Shown one piece after another: positions 13,371 to 27,372 of a stretch of DNA of 64,000 bases. The first letter of the stretch is position 1; each line of letters opens with the position of its first letter. Below the pieces are notes generated by a model. That model was not told the DNA's origin. It did no database searches and saw only the letters and a list, made by a program, of their open reading frames with translations. The DNA lies in NCBI GenBank assembly GCA_963573385.1, contig CAUYLG010062894.1, forward strand, positions 1-64,000, written 5' to 3'. Source of the DNA: Cacajao melanocephalus (lineage: Eukaryota > Chordata > Mammalia > Primates > Pitheciidae). A program made the position numbers and the translations under genes.

Positions 13371-14942
13371 AACTCTAGTTAACAATATGCATGAAATGTT
13401 TACAGGTAAACGGTACTTAGGTTTCCAATTTTCTTTGAAATGCATCAAAAATAAGGACTTATAGATGGATATTCAAAAAAGTAAGTATAGGAAAGTGTTA
13501 AGAACAGAACCTAGGTGGTAAATATATGGATGTTAACAATTCCTTCAAATTCTGTGTTTAAAAGATTTTCATAATAAAAGGTTGGAAAAAGTAAGCCGTG
13601 AGTAAAGGAAAAGAAATAAATTCACAAAATCCCATGCCATGTTTCAAAACAGGCAGGAAGGGAAAAACTTCTTGTGTAGTTGAAGCTATTTTAGCAGAGC
13701 TAAAAGGAATGAAAATCAAAACAAAGTTCAACTGCTAAAACAAGCAAAACAACTGAATATAAAATAGCTTTTTATTAAGGTAAAATGTTCACTTTGATGT
13801 AGCTAATATACCAGAGCAAGGAAATAAAACATTAAGTCTAGTACTAGAGTAGAATTTTTTCTACAATTCTGCAAACAATTTGAAAAACCTGTATTATATA
13901 GTTTGGAAAGAGCCAAAAGTTCTGTAAGAAAGATTTGCTAATTACGTGATGGGACTGACCATCTATATAGCGCTAATAAATCAATACTACAAACCAATAA
14001 TATTTGGCTAGATCTTAACATTTTTGTTCACTGACTGGTCTGAATTCATAAGAACTGATTCAGTTTAACCTCAATATTGTTTGTAATGACCCCACCCCCT
14101 TCACAAAAGGTCTACTCAGTGGCAAGAAACACCTACCAGGAAAAAAACTAAACAAACAGCAGTTCAACAGTCAGATTTTCTTGTTCCCAAGATCCACCCC
14201 CAACCCCCAGCGGCCAAAAAAAAAAAAAAAAAAAGTAAACTCAAAAGTGGTGGTGATTATTGGGAAAACAATTACTGAAACAGTAAAACCTGAAACTTAC
14301 CTCAATTAGTTTCAACTACAAATAAATGTCATGTGTTTAATAAAATTGGTTTTGTGTAGCAAGTGAATATTAAGAATTACAGAATTTCAAGAATCCATTT
14401 TCTATAACTTTCCCCAAAGCTCCAGATGTTTTAAGGTATCTATGGACCTATGTGACAGCCTCTCTAAAACCCTGTATGTTTAATACTTTTCAGGATTCAA
14501 GACAACATTTAAAAAAACCCAAACTCATACTAATTTCATAAGCAAACATCTCCTCTCCAGATGGCAGGTTGCTAAGGTAGTTTTTTTGTTAAAAATTTCA
14601 AACAAAATAGCATAATAGACTCAAGTTTTAATGATAATTATTCAACAACACACAGCTAATGTTCTTTTATATATAATACTCATCCTGAAATTATTTTGAA
14701 GCACTTCCCATATTTATCACTCTAAAGTAGTTTTAGTCACAGAAGTCATTACCTAAACTCAGGTCAATGGTTTCCTGAATCTACGTCTCCCTCACACTGG
14801 CACCTTCCATGTCCTGAAATGTATTTTAGGGAAAAATGCCATTGGTCGTTGAGGGAGGAGAGAAGACAAGTGTCCTAAATTAAGTTGCTCCTACTGAAAC
14901 TAAACATTCCAGTTAGGATGGAGGGAAACAAGAGGTTGTCTC
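13371..14942. other. Intergenic sequence, nothing recognised
   Basis: AT-rich, with an A19 run at 14216-14234. No open frame or repeat that I can support. Confidence 0.5.
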
Positions 14943-15172
14943 TTGCTATATGAGTATCCTTTATCCGAAATGTTTGGTTCCAGAAGTGTTTGGAATTTCA
15001 AATTTTTTCAGGTTGTAGAATATTTGCATTATATTTACTGGTTGAGCATCTCTAATTCAAAATTCCAAATTGCCACAAAGAGCATTTTCTTTGAGCAGCA
15101 AGTCAGTGCTCAAGAAGTTTCAGATTTTGGAGGATTTCAGATTTTCAGATTAGGGATGCTCAGCCTGTATTA
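14943..15172 (+). repeat. MER2-type (Tigger) DNA transposon relic
   Basis: Inverted termini are visible: TGAGTATCCTTTATCCGAAATG at the left and TCAGATTAGGGATGCTCAGCCTG at the right. In between are AGAATATTTGCATTATATTTACTGG and CAAGAAGTTTCAGATTTTGG. It is a short internally deleted copy; a second one lies at 41400-41620. Confidence 0.75.
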
Positions 15173-16949
15173 GTTCTCTTGAATTCTTATATAAATTACA
15201 TAAATTCTTTATTATAAATGTAAATATAAAATACTTTAAAGACGTTTCATATAAAATGAACTAAATTTGTCCTAAATTTACAAAAGTCTAGATTAAGTTT
15301 ATGCTCCACCTTCCCTACTAGATTATCTCATTATCTATGGAGATTTGTCTAAGTTCTGAATGTCTGCTGTTCACATAAAAAAACCAACAACCACCATGAT
15401 TTGTTTATTTTTTTAAATCCAAAGCTAATTGAAAGGTTAGCCTTGATTATAAGCTTTAAGGAAATGAAAGCTGTTTTAAATGCATAAGTCTTAAATTTCA
15501 ACAGTAAAACCAACTCAATGTTTTCATCTGCTCTTAAGGCAGAAAACCACAATCAGTTTTGAGAATAAATATATAAAGCATAAAAATGAATTTTACTATT
15601 TTTCCTGGCTATGAGAAACTATCCAGCTTTTTACCTTTAGCGTAACCAGATTTATGTCAGGAAGGGGCTGGAAGGGTCCCAAACAAACTACAGTGTCTTT
15701 ATATTTCTTTCCCTAACAATTCTAAATGGATGAAATTTGGTTAAAAGCGGAGAAAAGACAGGATACCTTTTGTAACAAGAGCAACTTAAGAGGCAATCTG
15801 TAAAAAGGAGAAATGTACCACTATGTTTATCCTATATGGTGATTAAACACGTTAAGTATTAAGGTTTTGTTTTTCATCACAAGAAAAACCACTTCCTTTT
15901 TACCTGGCAGCTGCCTCCAAGAACGACTGCAGACTGCTGCAGCAGCACAGGCTACCCTCACCTCTCCCCCAACAATAGGAGAGCCAGGACTCGCTCCTTG
16001 ATTATTTCTTAGAGAAGACTGATTATAATACATAAACAAAGAGAACTTGCATGATTTAAGCAGACCATAAATACAGACATCAATTGATAATTAGTTCAAT
16101 CTAGTACACACATTGCTTTCAGGTTACGTTAATACCAATCATGATTAAAGTTCATTAACTGGTAATAGAGCACAAGGCACGGCAGTATCATATAAGTTTG
16201 AAATAAAAACCAATCAACTAGAAATCTAAGGCAGATATGCTTGTCCCAAAACTCACCAAATTCCAAACCCATATTCTCAAGACTACAACCTTCTAAAACA
16301 CCCCTTAGAGGCTAGTGAACCACTAACAGCTGAAGACAGAGGACAATCACTTGCTGCGAAATCTGTGTACCTCAGAAATGTTAGCACATTAAAAAAAATG
16401 TTGGGATGGGGCTGTTCCATAAGCTTGACTAAAATAAACTTTTAGGCAAAATGCAATTTGTACGCTGCACAAATTGAGAACCCAGGAGGTTAGCAGAGAA
16501 GTTAAAACACTAATACAGTTAGTCTGTTGTAAAACATTAGTGCACTGCCATTCACCTCAAGTTGTCAGACGCTAACTTGTAGTGCAAGGCCTTCTTAAAG
16601 TCAAGGATTAAAAACCAAATCCAATCAGTATTGTCTATTATGAAGCAGAACCCTTTAGTATACTGGCTTATTTAGAACTCACTAATATTAATCATCTTGA
16701 GAACAGTACATTGAAGATATATCTTCTTTGCAATGGATTCCACTCCAGTACCTTCAACTGTTCAAGCACTTCAAGCCCTGATGTCTCAAATTGTTCTTTT
16801 TGACCAGGGTGTAGCCATAGGGGGAAAGAAGAGACTGATTCACAAACATAAATAACCTTTTAAGAAAGTGATATAAATAGGTTTTGTGGCAACCAATTTT
16901 ATTCGAAAAATAAAAAGAGGCTTTATGGATTTTAATAGTTTAGAACTAT
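15173..16949. other. Intergenic sequence, nothing recognised
   Basis: Open frames here are under 70 codons and lack domains. There is no clear repeat. Confidence 0.5.
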
Positions 16950-17065
16950 GAATCTAAGTTCGTATCATTTTACAGGTGAGGAAACTAAGAATCAGAAAAG
17001 TAAGTGACCTATCTACCCCAGCCCAGCCAGTAAGTCAGAGAGCCTGAGTCCTAATTTTTATGCTT
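16950..17065 (-). repeat. MIR fragment
   Basis: ATTTTACAGGTGAGGAAACTAAGAATCAGAAAAG ... CAGCCAGTAAGTCAGAG is the reverse complement of the MIR core. Confidence 0.7.
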
Positions 17066-17207
17066 TTTCAGCCGAACAGTACTAGAAAATGAAAGCTTGG
17101 ATTATTCTTTGTTCAAAATTTACCATGCTATATACATATTTTTAAATATTAGAGATACATTTTATTTTGAAATAATTACTGTCATGGTTGCCAAATGAAT
17201 TTTCCTA

Positions 17208-17556
17208 TTTTATCTTTTTTATTATTATAGTTTAAGTTCTGAGATACACATGCAGAACGTGCAGTTTACATAGGTATACAGGTGCCATGGTGGTTTGCTG
17301 CACCCATCAACCCGTTATCCACATTAGGTATTTCTTCTAATGCTATCCTTCCCCATGCCCCCCACCACTCGACAGGCCCTGTTGTATGATGTTCCCCTCC
17401 CTGTCTCCATGTGTTCTCATTGTTCAACTTGCGCTTATGAGTGAGAACATGCAGTGTTTGGTTTTCTGTTCTTCTGTTAGTTTGCTGAGAATGATGGTTC
17501 CCAGATTCATCCAAATTGCTGCAAAGGACATGAACTCATTCTTTTAAATAGCTGTT
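17208..17556 (-). mobile_element. L1 (L1PA/L1PB-like) 3' end, 5' truncated
   Basis: Antisense L1 3' UTR and the last part of ORF2: AGTTTAAGTTCTGAGATACACATGC, GGTGGTTTGCTGCACCCATCAACC, GAGTGAGAACATGCAGTGTTTGG, AAAGGACATGAACTCATTC. About 350 bp remain. Its 5' side is abutted by an LTR. Confidence 0.9.
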
Positions 17557-18407
17557 TGTTAGATGACACAGAGCAGAGTATTCAGGATGATTTGCCCCCT
17601 CAGAGGAGAACTGATCAATACAGACCATCTTGTGGTCTTCAGATAGATGAAAGGGAGAAGGCAAAAAAGGATGATGAAATGTGTCTCACAGCAAGCCAAA
17701 GACAAGCCAGGCCTTCAGAGATACAAGGTTAAGTCTAAAAACAAAAATGGTAAGATGTGACTCACAAAAACAATACCCTCTAATGAAGGTCTCAGCAGCA
17801 AGTGTTTCTCTGAACTTCTCCTGCCCTCCTGTCCTGTCTCTTAGTCTCCTTCTTCCCCAAAGCTAGCCATAGAAACTAGAATCCCTCTTCCCCAAGGTGG
17901 GTCATAGAAACTAGAACTACTTTTTCCTGAATGACAGTGATAAAACCTAAAAATATTTCTCTAACTTTTCTAAAACCTAAAAATATTACTCTACCTTTCT
18001 ATGTAAAAACTGGCCATAAAAAATTATCTGAACTACCTGGCTTGACTGTCAGAAGACCCCCCACCCCACTCCACAGAGGATCCGGTCTCACACCCAGAAG
18101 GAAGGAATGTGTGCTCAGAGAGGCCAAGAATACGAACAAGCCTTGTTGGATTTCCCCTACTCAAGTCCATTAGCAGATCATTCCCTTTTTATCCAATCAT
18201 ATTTCTATATGGCTGTCCATACTTTGTTGAACCTAAGCATAACAATGGACAATTTCCCCTGTACTTTGGGTCTTCATTCTGAAGGTTCCCGTGTACACAT
18301 TAATAAAATTTGTATGCCCTTTCTCTTATTTATCTGCCTTTTGTGAGCTGAGTTTTCAGTGAACCTTTAGAGGGCGAAGGAGTAGTTTTTCCTTGGCCCC
18401 TATAACA
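17557..18407 (+). mobile_element. Solo LTR of an ERV1-type element (MER4/MER61-like)
   Basis: An 850-bp block running from TGTTAGATGACACAG to CCCTATAACA, so with TG...CA ends. It has a poly(A) signal (ATTAATAAAATTTG near 18300) followed by a CTTTCTCTTATTTATCTGCC tract, and a tail AGTTTTCAGTGAACCTTTAGAGGG. These are typical of gammaretrovirus-related LTRs of the MER4/MER61 group. No internal viral gene is present. It lies between the convergent gene ends, about 330 bp beyond the inferred ALG13 cleavage site. Family name and exact ends are tentative. Confidence 0.65.
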
Positions 18408-18475
18408 ACCATTGGAAGTATAGGATAATGAGAAAGTCTAGACTAAAGTTCCGTAAGAGGGTTATAGATGCTTTA

Positions 18476-18497
18476 AAACACACACACACACACACAC
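18476..18497. repeat. (CA)n microsatellite
   Basis: Uninterrupted CA dinucleotides of about 11 units. Confidence 0.9.
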
Positions 18498-18734
18498 GCC
18501 CCCCGTAAAAGGAACATTCTCCAGAGAAAAGACGTAGATATGGTAGTATGCGCTGCAATGACTCGAGATTAAATAACATCTCAAGTGACCCTGCAATTAC
18601 TCCCCACCAGCTCATGCTAAAAATTCATTCTTTTGCAACCAAAATGCCAGAGAAAAAACATGTTGAAACAATCAAATGTCTGGTACTCTTTGCTGCCATG
18701 AAAACGCAAAAAGAAAAAAATCCCACTCATTTTG

Positions 18735-19376
18735 GCAATTTTAAATGCTAGTTTTTATTTACTGCTAACTGCAAAAGACACCAATACTGTACAGTAGAAC
18801 ACTTACATAAATCCAAATCCGGTATTAAACAATAGCGTATGGTATAAATCTAAAGCAGAGCACCATGTGCCTTCAAAACTGATACCACAGAATGCAACTT
18901 GGTTCAGACAATTCTCAAGAAACCTGAAGAGCTCTTTAATTTAAGTGAGTTATCCCGAAGCAAAGGCTCTTGGTTTTACTTTCTAGAAAAAAGTAGAAGT
19001 TATCCCAATTCTACATGGTTTAATATGATGTGATTTCTGAACCAAGGAAATACTTTATATGATCTATTCATTTTATCAATTGGTACCATCAGCTAATATA
19101 AAGTTGACAAATGGCTGACAGGAAAACAGCTGAATACAATGAAGTATGCTCAATATGGGGCTAGTTGTACATCCATCTCAATTTCCGTAGTCACAGCCCA
19201 AAATAATATCCTTTTAAAGTACTATTTTAAATCAAAAGATAAAATAATTTTAAAGACAAATATAATAGTAAACACTCTAACCAACTAAATCATTTAACCA
19301 CTAACATATTTTTTAAAAACCAAAACAGAAAAAAAAAAAAAAATGGCAGTGCAAGAATACTTCATACTGCTGAATC
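18735..19376 (-). other. ALG13: ALG13 3' UTR
   Basis: Runs from the stop at 19377 down to the expected cleavage site about 20 nt past the AATAAA at 18754-18759 (- strand). No repeat is recognised within it apart from an A-rich tract at 19328-19343 on the + strand. Length is about 640 nt. The end is inferred from the signal only. Confidence 0.7.
18754..18759 (-). terminator. ALG13: ALG13 poly(A) signal
   Basis: AATAAA on the - strand, followed by a GT/T-rich stretch (GAGTGGGATTTTTTTC) about 30 nt downstream. It is the first canonical hexamer after the ALG13 stop that I found. Confidence 0.7.
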
Positions 19377-19642
19377 TTACATACCCTGAGGTATGTAATG
19401 AGAAGTTGGGGGAGATGGAGCAATATAGCCAATTTGCCCAGGATTTATAGCACCATGAATTTGAGAAGAACCACCATATACTGCACCAACTGGATGCCAG
19501 GGGGGAACACAGGAATAATCTGGCAGAACCGGAAGGCAGGAGTCAAAACCTGGCAAAGGTGGCTGCCCATAGGGATCTGCCATTACTGCATAATAGACTG
19601 CTCCATGAGGGACAGATGTAGGATCAGCATTCGGAAAAGTAC
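19377..19642 (-). CDS. ALG13: ALG13 last coding exon
   Basis: 266 nt after ATTCTTTCAG, ending HYIPQGM and stop TAA at 19377-19379. Starts [20 protein letters not shown] across the junction; rich in Pro, Gly and Tyr ([22 protein letters not shown]). It is the C-terminal end of the long ALG13 isoform. It differs from the human sequence I remember at several places, with no stop or frameshift. Confidence 0.96.
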
Positions 19643-20434
19643 CTGAAAGAATGTATACAGTATACTTTATATACAAAAATTCACCAAAACAGAACCCTAT
19701 GCAACATAAATGGATGTTCTCACAAGTGAAAATAAACTTTATTAACTATAAGAAAGATCACAGCAACTGTAGCAGAGGCACTTTAAATACAAATAATGAC
19801 AAAAACAGGCTACTGAAAGATAATATGAAAATTTCCAAATTAAAAAAGTGTGAAATATATGTGTCAAATCTATTCAACCTAGAGACAACTATCTTTCTGG
19901 GATGATTTAGGTACCAACAAGCTAAACACATAAATATTCTCTAGAGTCTGAGTCCTTCTAGTTAATTAAGCTCTTATAAGAGGTGGTCACATTTGAGTCA
20001 TCCAATAGTTTTACAGTACAGTACACCATCCGAATAACCATTTAGCAATGAAAAATTCAGATGTCTAGACAGTCTGGTCTATACTTGAAGGTATAGTTCT
20101 GAAGAGCACCTTAAAAGTGTCATCTCCTGAATGTCATTAAGATCACATTTTAATTTCATAGCACTTTTGCCACAAGTCAGTTTCAGTGGAAATAAGTGCT
20201 GTTTTGATCTTCCTATAATGACTATACACATTAGACAAAAGAAAATCTTTCATTATTAGGCTTAGATTAACCATGTGAAATTAAGACTGCCACTGCCTCA
20301 GAGTTTACATTTTAAAATAGCTCTATAAAAGGTATACTGCACAAAATTCAAAAAAAAGTTTGACACTGTAATATTCTTTAAAAAGGGAAAAGAAGAGAGA
20401 AAAAAATTAGTATTCCCAATATGCACCAGGTAAC

Positions 20435-20585
20435 AGTATACTTCTCAATTAGTTCTTATAACAACCCTAGCAAATCAGGTATTTCCCATTTTACAGAAAA
20501 TTAGACTTAAGGAGGGGGTCAAGTAACTTAGCCTAAATCACAAACATCAAGTAGTAGTGCTGGAATGTGAAACAGATTTGGTTAG
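20435..20585 (-). repeat. MIR SINE
   Basis: CATTTTACAGAAAATTAGACTTAAGG ... AACTTAGCCTAAATCAC ... AGTAGTGCTGGAATGTG is an antisense MIR core and 5' part. Confidence 0.65.
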
Positions 20586-20722
20586 GTCAGAGTTCCCATT
20601 GTTCCTTCTACCTCCTGGTAATTCTTTCCAAAAAGGGCAATCCAAAGATCCTATTCTAAATCCCCCAAAATTTGTCCCCTTCTGTATTATACCGTGAACT
20701 TACAGAACTCAACCCTCTAGAA

Positions 20723-22361
<1,639 letters not shown>

Positions 22362-22462
22362 GGTGTAGTATATGGACCTGATGAAAATATGAAAGCTATT
22401 ATTAAATTACACACAATAAAATTCAGCTGTCTTTCTTGCTGGCAATCTCATTATATACTCAC

Positions 22463-22640
22463 CATTTGCTGATGCTTCTGCCTGTGTGTCATTTTCTCTC
22501 CGCACCTCACTGTACAATTGAGGGACGGTTTGATCTACCAGAAGAGGTGGCTCAGTATAGACTGGATAATTCTCTGCATGAAGCTGCTGCTGCATCTGTG
22601 GCACATAGACCATGGAGTGCCAGTAGTTGTGGTAATAGCA
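22463..22640 (-). CDS. ALG13: ALG13 exon, Tyr/Gln-rich tail
   Basis: 178 nt after TTGCTCAAG, donor AAATG|GTGAGT. Reads [20 protein letters not shown], then [18 protein letters not shown] and on to EASAN. Aromatic- and Gln-rich and likely disordered. Phase 0 in, one nucleotide out. Confidence 0.95.
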
Positions 22641-23692
22641 CTTGAGCAAGAAAGGGCAAAAAAGAAACAAGAAACTTTACTTTTCTCTAGTCTTAATGTA
22701 ATACTGTTTCCCACAAACAAACAAAAAAAAAAAAATAAGAATTGGGCCATGATTTTCAGAGGCAGCAATGACTTTTTTGACCTAAAAACTTGACACTTAG
22801 TCTGTTCTCTATTAGAACTTTACGATATTTTGCAGCATTTGTATCTCAAGGAATTCTTTCAGGAAAGCATCTAAAAGACCTGTGTAAGAAGATGTCTTTT
22901 TAATATACATATTTTACTGCACTTTAGGTGTCTCTTATAGTATTTTTAAATGCAAAAACACATTGCACACAGTATTTAGCAACAGGGAACTGGATAAATT
23001 GTATATCTGTGATGAAATACTATTCAGGCAACAAAAATCATGCTGTCAAATATTTTTAAAAATGCTTGTATTGTTAAAAAATTAAAAAATTATCATAGAG
23101 GTGATTCTAGTTTTCTTTATGCCATAGTTTTTCAAAATGACTACAATGGACACTATGATTTCTAATATGAAATATAAAATATTCAGCATCTCCTGGTATT
23201 CCATAATGTAAAAGGCAGCAGAATATTTTTAAATGCCTCAGTGGAACAGATTACAAAGTTTCCACATGTGACTATAATAAACTAACATAACAGAAGGGGC
23301 AAGCAGTTTATCAATTCTTAAAACTGAATTTAGGAAAAACAGTCTCAAAGAAAAATACCCACCTCACTACTCTCAACTTATAGATGTATACTATTTGGGA
23401 AGACACTTTTCTTGACACTGACATGTCTAAAGCTTTAGAGAAATCAGTGTCAGGGAATGTGAACTGAGCATTATCAAAGAGAGCATAGAGCTTATCATCA
23501 CCTGACAGATCTTAAGATGCATTATTCCTTTCAGTAAATATGCCATCTTGTTATATTTTAAGTCAAGTATATTTCAGGGGGAAAAAGATCCCAGAAAGAA
23601 TAAAATACAAGAGCTCTCACCTCAAATCAGATACACCTTTCACTGATAAAGGCATTTATCAGTACCCACCTGCCTCTAGAACTCAGAGGAAT

Positions 23693-23696
<4 letters not shown>

Positions 23697-23731
<35 letters not shown>
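23697..23731 (+). repeat. Long poly(A) tract
   Basis: About 35 consecutive A residues without a recognisable retroelement body upstream, 37 nt before the L1 target-site duplication. Confidence 0.9.
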
Positions 23732-23735
<4 letters not shown>

Positions 23736-23783
23736 TTCAGCAAGTGTCTATGAACACGAATGCTTTAAAAATACAGCTCTTTA

Positions 23784-26700
23784 TTTTTAAAAGTTTTATT
23801 CAACTTTAAGTTCTGGGATACATGTGCAGAACATGTAGGTTACATAGGTATGCATACAGGTGTCATGGTGGTTTGCTGCACCCATCAACCTGTCATCTAC
23901 ATTAGGTAGTCCCCCTAGTACTATCCCCCTCCCCTTGCCCTGCACCCCCTGACAGGCTTCGGTATGTGATGTTCCCCTCCCTGTGCCCATGCGTTCTCAT
24001 TGTTCAACACCCACTTACGAGTGAGAACATGCGGTGTTTGGTTTTCTGCTCTTGTGTTAGTTTGCTGAGGACAATAGTTTCCAGCTTCATCCATGTCCCT
24101 GCAAAGAACGTGAACTCATTCTTTACCATGGCTGCATAGTATTCCATGGTGTGTATGTGTCGCATTTTCTTTATCCTGTCTATCATTGATGGGCATTTGG
24201 GTTGGTTCCAAGTCTTTGCTATTATGACTAGTGCTGCAATAAACAAAGGTGTGCATGTGTCTTTATAGAATGATTTATAATCCTTTGGGTACATACATAG
24301 TAATGGTATTTCTGCTTCTACATCCTTGAGGAATCGCCACAGTCTTCCACAATGATTGAACTAATTTACAATCCCACCAACAGTGTAAAAGTGTTCCTAT
24401 TTCTCCACATCCTCTGCAACATCTGTTGTTTCCTAACTTTTTAATGATCACCATTCTAACTGGCCTGAGATGGTATCTCAATGTGGTTTTGATTTACATT
24501 TCTCTAATGACCAGATGATGAGCTTTTCTTCATGTTTTTTGGCTGCATAAATGTCTTCTTTTGAGAAATGTCTGTCCATATCCTTTGCCCACTTTTTGAT
24601 GGGGTTGTTTTTCTTGTAAATTTAAGCTCCTTGTAGATTCTGGATATTAGCCCTTTGTCATAGATTGCAAAAATTTTCTCCCATTCTGCAGGTTGCCTGT
24701 TCACTCTGATGATAGTTTCTTTTGCTGTGCAGAAGCTCTTTAGTTTAATTAGATACCATTTGTCAATTCTGGCTTTTGCTTTTGCTGCAATTGCTTTTGG
24801 TGTTTTACTCTTAGCCATGCCTATGTCCTGAATGGTATTGCCTAGGTTTTCTTCTAGGATTTTTTATGGTTTTAGGTCTTACCTTTAAGTCTTTAACCAA
24901 TCTTGAGTTAATTTGTGTATATAAGTGTAAGGAAGAGGTTCAGTTTCAGTTTTCTATATATGCTTAGACAGTTTTCCCAACACCATTCATTAAATAGGGA
25001 ATCCATTCCCCATTGCTTGTTTTTGTCAGGTTTGTCGAAGATCTTATGGTTGTAGATGTGTGCTGTTATTTCTGAGGCCTCTGTTCTGTTCCATTGGTCC
25101 ATATATCTGTTTTGGCACCAGTATCATGCTGTTTTGGTTACTGTAGCCTTGTATAATTTGAAGTCAGGTGGCATGATGCCTCCACCTTTGTTCTTTTTGC
25201 TTAGGATTGTCTTGGCTATGTGGGCTCTGTTTTGGTTTCATATGAAATTTAAAGTAGTTTTTTTTTCCAATTCTGTGTAGAAAGTAAATGATAGCTTGAT
25301 GGGGATAGCACTGAATCTATGAATTACTTTAGGCAGTATGGCCATTTTCACAATATTGATTCTTCCTATCCATGGGCATGTAATGTTTTTCTATTTGGCT
25401 GTGTCCTCTTTTATCTCCTTGAGCGGTGGTTTGTAGTTCTCCTTGAAGAGGTCCTTCACATCCCCTGTAAGTCATATTCCTAGGTATTTTATTATCTTTG
25501 TAGCAATTGTGAACGGGAGTTTGCTCATGATTTGGCTATTATTGGTGTATAGGAATGCTGGTGATGTTTGCACATTGATTTTGTATCCCGAGACTTTGCT
25601 GAAATTGCTTATCAGTTTAAGGAGATTTTGGGCTGAGACAATAGGGTTTTCTGCATATACAATCATGTCATCTGCAAACAGAAACAATTTGACTTCCTCT
25701 CTTCCTATCTGAATAATCCTATTTCTTTCTCTTGCCTGACTGCACTGGCCAGAATTTCCAATACTATGCTGAATAGGAGTGGTTAGAGAGGGCATCATTG
25801 TCTTGTGCCGGTTTTCAAAGGGAATGCTTCCAGCTTTTGCTTATTCAGTATAATATTGGGTGTGGGTTTGTCATAAATAGTTCTTATTATTTTGAGATAC
25901 ATTCCATCAATACCTAGTTTATTGAGAGTCTTTAGCATGAAGGGGTGTTGAAATTTATCAAAAGCCTTTTCTGCATTTATTCAGATAATCATGTGGTTTT
26001 TGTCATTGGCTCTGTTTATATGATGGATTACATTTATTGATTTGCATATGTTGAATCAGCCTTGCATCACAGGGATGAAGCTGACTTGATCATGGTGGAT
26101 AAGCTTCTTAATGGGCTGCTGGATTCGGTTTGCCAGTATTTTATTGAGGATTTGCACATAGATGTTCATCAGGGATATTGGCGTGAAATTTTTGCTATTG
26201 TTGTTGTGTCTCTGCCACGTTTTGGTATCAGGGTGATGCTGGCCTCATAAAATGAGTTAGGAAGGAATCCTTCTTTTTCTATTGTTTGGAATAGTTTCAG
26301 AATGAATGGTACTAGCTCCTCTTTATACCTCCGGTAGAATTTGGCTATGAATCCGACTGGTCCTGGACTTTTTTTTGGTTGGTAGGCTATTAATTACTGC
26401 CTCAATTTCAGAACTTGTTATTGGTCTATTCAGGGATTAGACTTCTTCTTCATTTAGTCTTGGGAGGGGGTATGTGTCCAGGAATGTATCCATTTATTAG
26501 ATTTTCTAGTTTATTTTCATAGAGGTATTTATAGTATTCTCTGGTGGTAGTTTGTATTTCTGTGGGATCAGCGGTGATACCCCCTTTATCATTTTTTATT
26601 GTGTCTATTTGATTCTTCTCTCTTTTCTTCTTTATTCATCTGGCTAATGGTCTATCTATTTTGTTATTTTTTTCAAAAAACCAGCTCCTGGCTTCAATGA

Positions 26701-26963
26701 TTTTTTTTGAAGGGTTTTTTCGTGCCTCTATCTCTTTCAGTTCTGCTCTGATATTAGTTATTTCTTGTCTTCTGCTAGCTTTTGAATTTGTTTGCTCTTG
26801 CTTCTCTAGTTCTTTTAATTTTGATGTCAAGGTGTTGATGTCATATATTTCCTGTTGTCTCATGTGGGCATTTAGTGTTAAAAATTTCCTTCTAAACACT
26901 GCTTTAGTTGTGTTCCAGAGATTCTGGTATGTTGTCTCTCTGTTCTCATTGGTTTCAAAGAAC
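23784..26963 (-). mobile_element. 5'-truncated L1 (L1PA/L1PB-like) with 16-bp target-site duplication
   Basis: About 3.2 kb of L1 in sense with ALG13. The 3' end is at low coordinates (GTTCTGGGATACATGTGC, GAGTGAGAACATGCGGTG). Translated pieces match ORF2 from just after the endonuclease ([30 protein letters not shown]), through the reverse-transcriptase FADD motif ([14 protein letters not shown] near 25680), to the C-terminus ([30 protein letters not shown]). Frameshifts and stops break ORF2, so it is dead. Identical 16-bp duplications AAAATACAGCTCTTTA flank it at 23768-23783 and 26964-26979. Confidence 0.95.
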
Positions 26964-27372
26964 AAAATACAGCTCTTTAAATGTCTTTGAATTTGTTTAA
27001 TTTTCATATAAAATTAAAAGATAGTTATAAAAATATTTTAGGATAATTCCTTTATTTTGAGATAAAACAACACAGTGAAAAGTTAGCATATAAAGTTAAA
27101 TACAATAGCTAACCTAATATTATATGCTGAGGTTGTGCTGCTTACAGCCCAGTACCCCCTCTTCAGTTTAACAACTATTTTATAATAAGAGAAAATAAAG
27201 GACAAGGAGACTAAATCAGAAAACTCATATTCAGAGATATCTTAGATAGAAATACAATTTTTAATTTTTAGTCCTCTTAGTGCTTTTGGCTTTTGAAGTT
27301 CAAGTCTGATTATCAAAATGGCTTATACTTTGAAAACAGGGCTTAGCAAAGCAATTTTAACATGACACTTAC

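Larger units (their letters stand above)
22641..27372 (-). other. ALG13: ALG13 intron carrying a long L1
   Basis: 22641-23696 shows no recognised element. It is followed by a long A tract, then the L1 (23784-26963), then 26980-27372 with nothing recognised. Confidence 0.85.

Noticed and set aside
22436..22793. + strand open frames opposite an ALG13 exon
   Set aside because: Antisense shadows of the Gln/Tyr-rich ALG13 exon, running into intron sequence.
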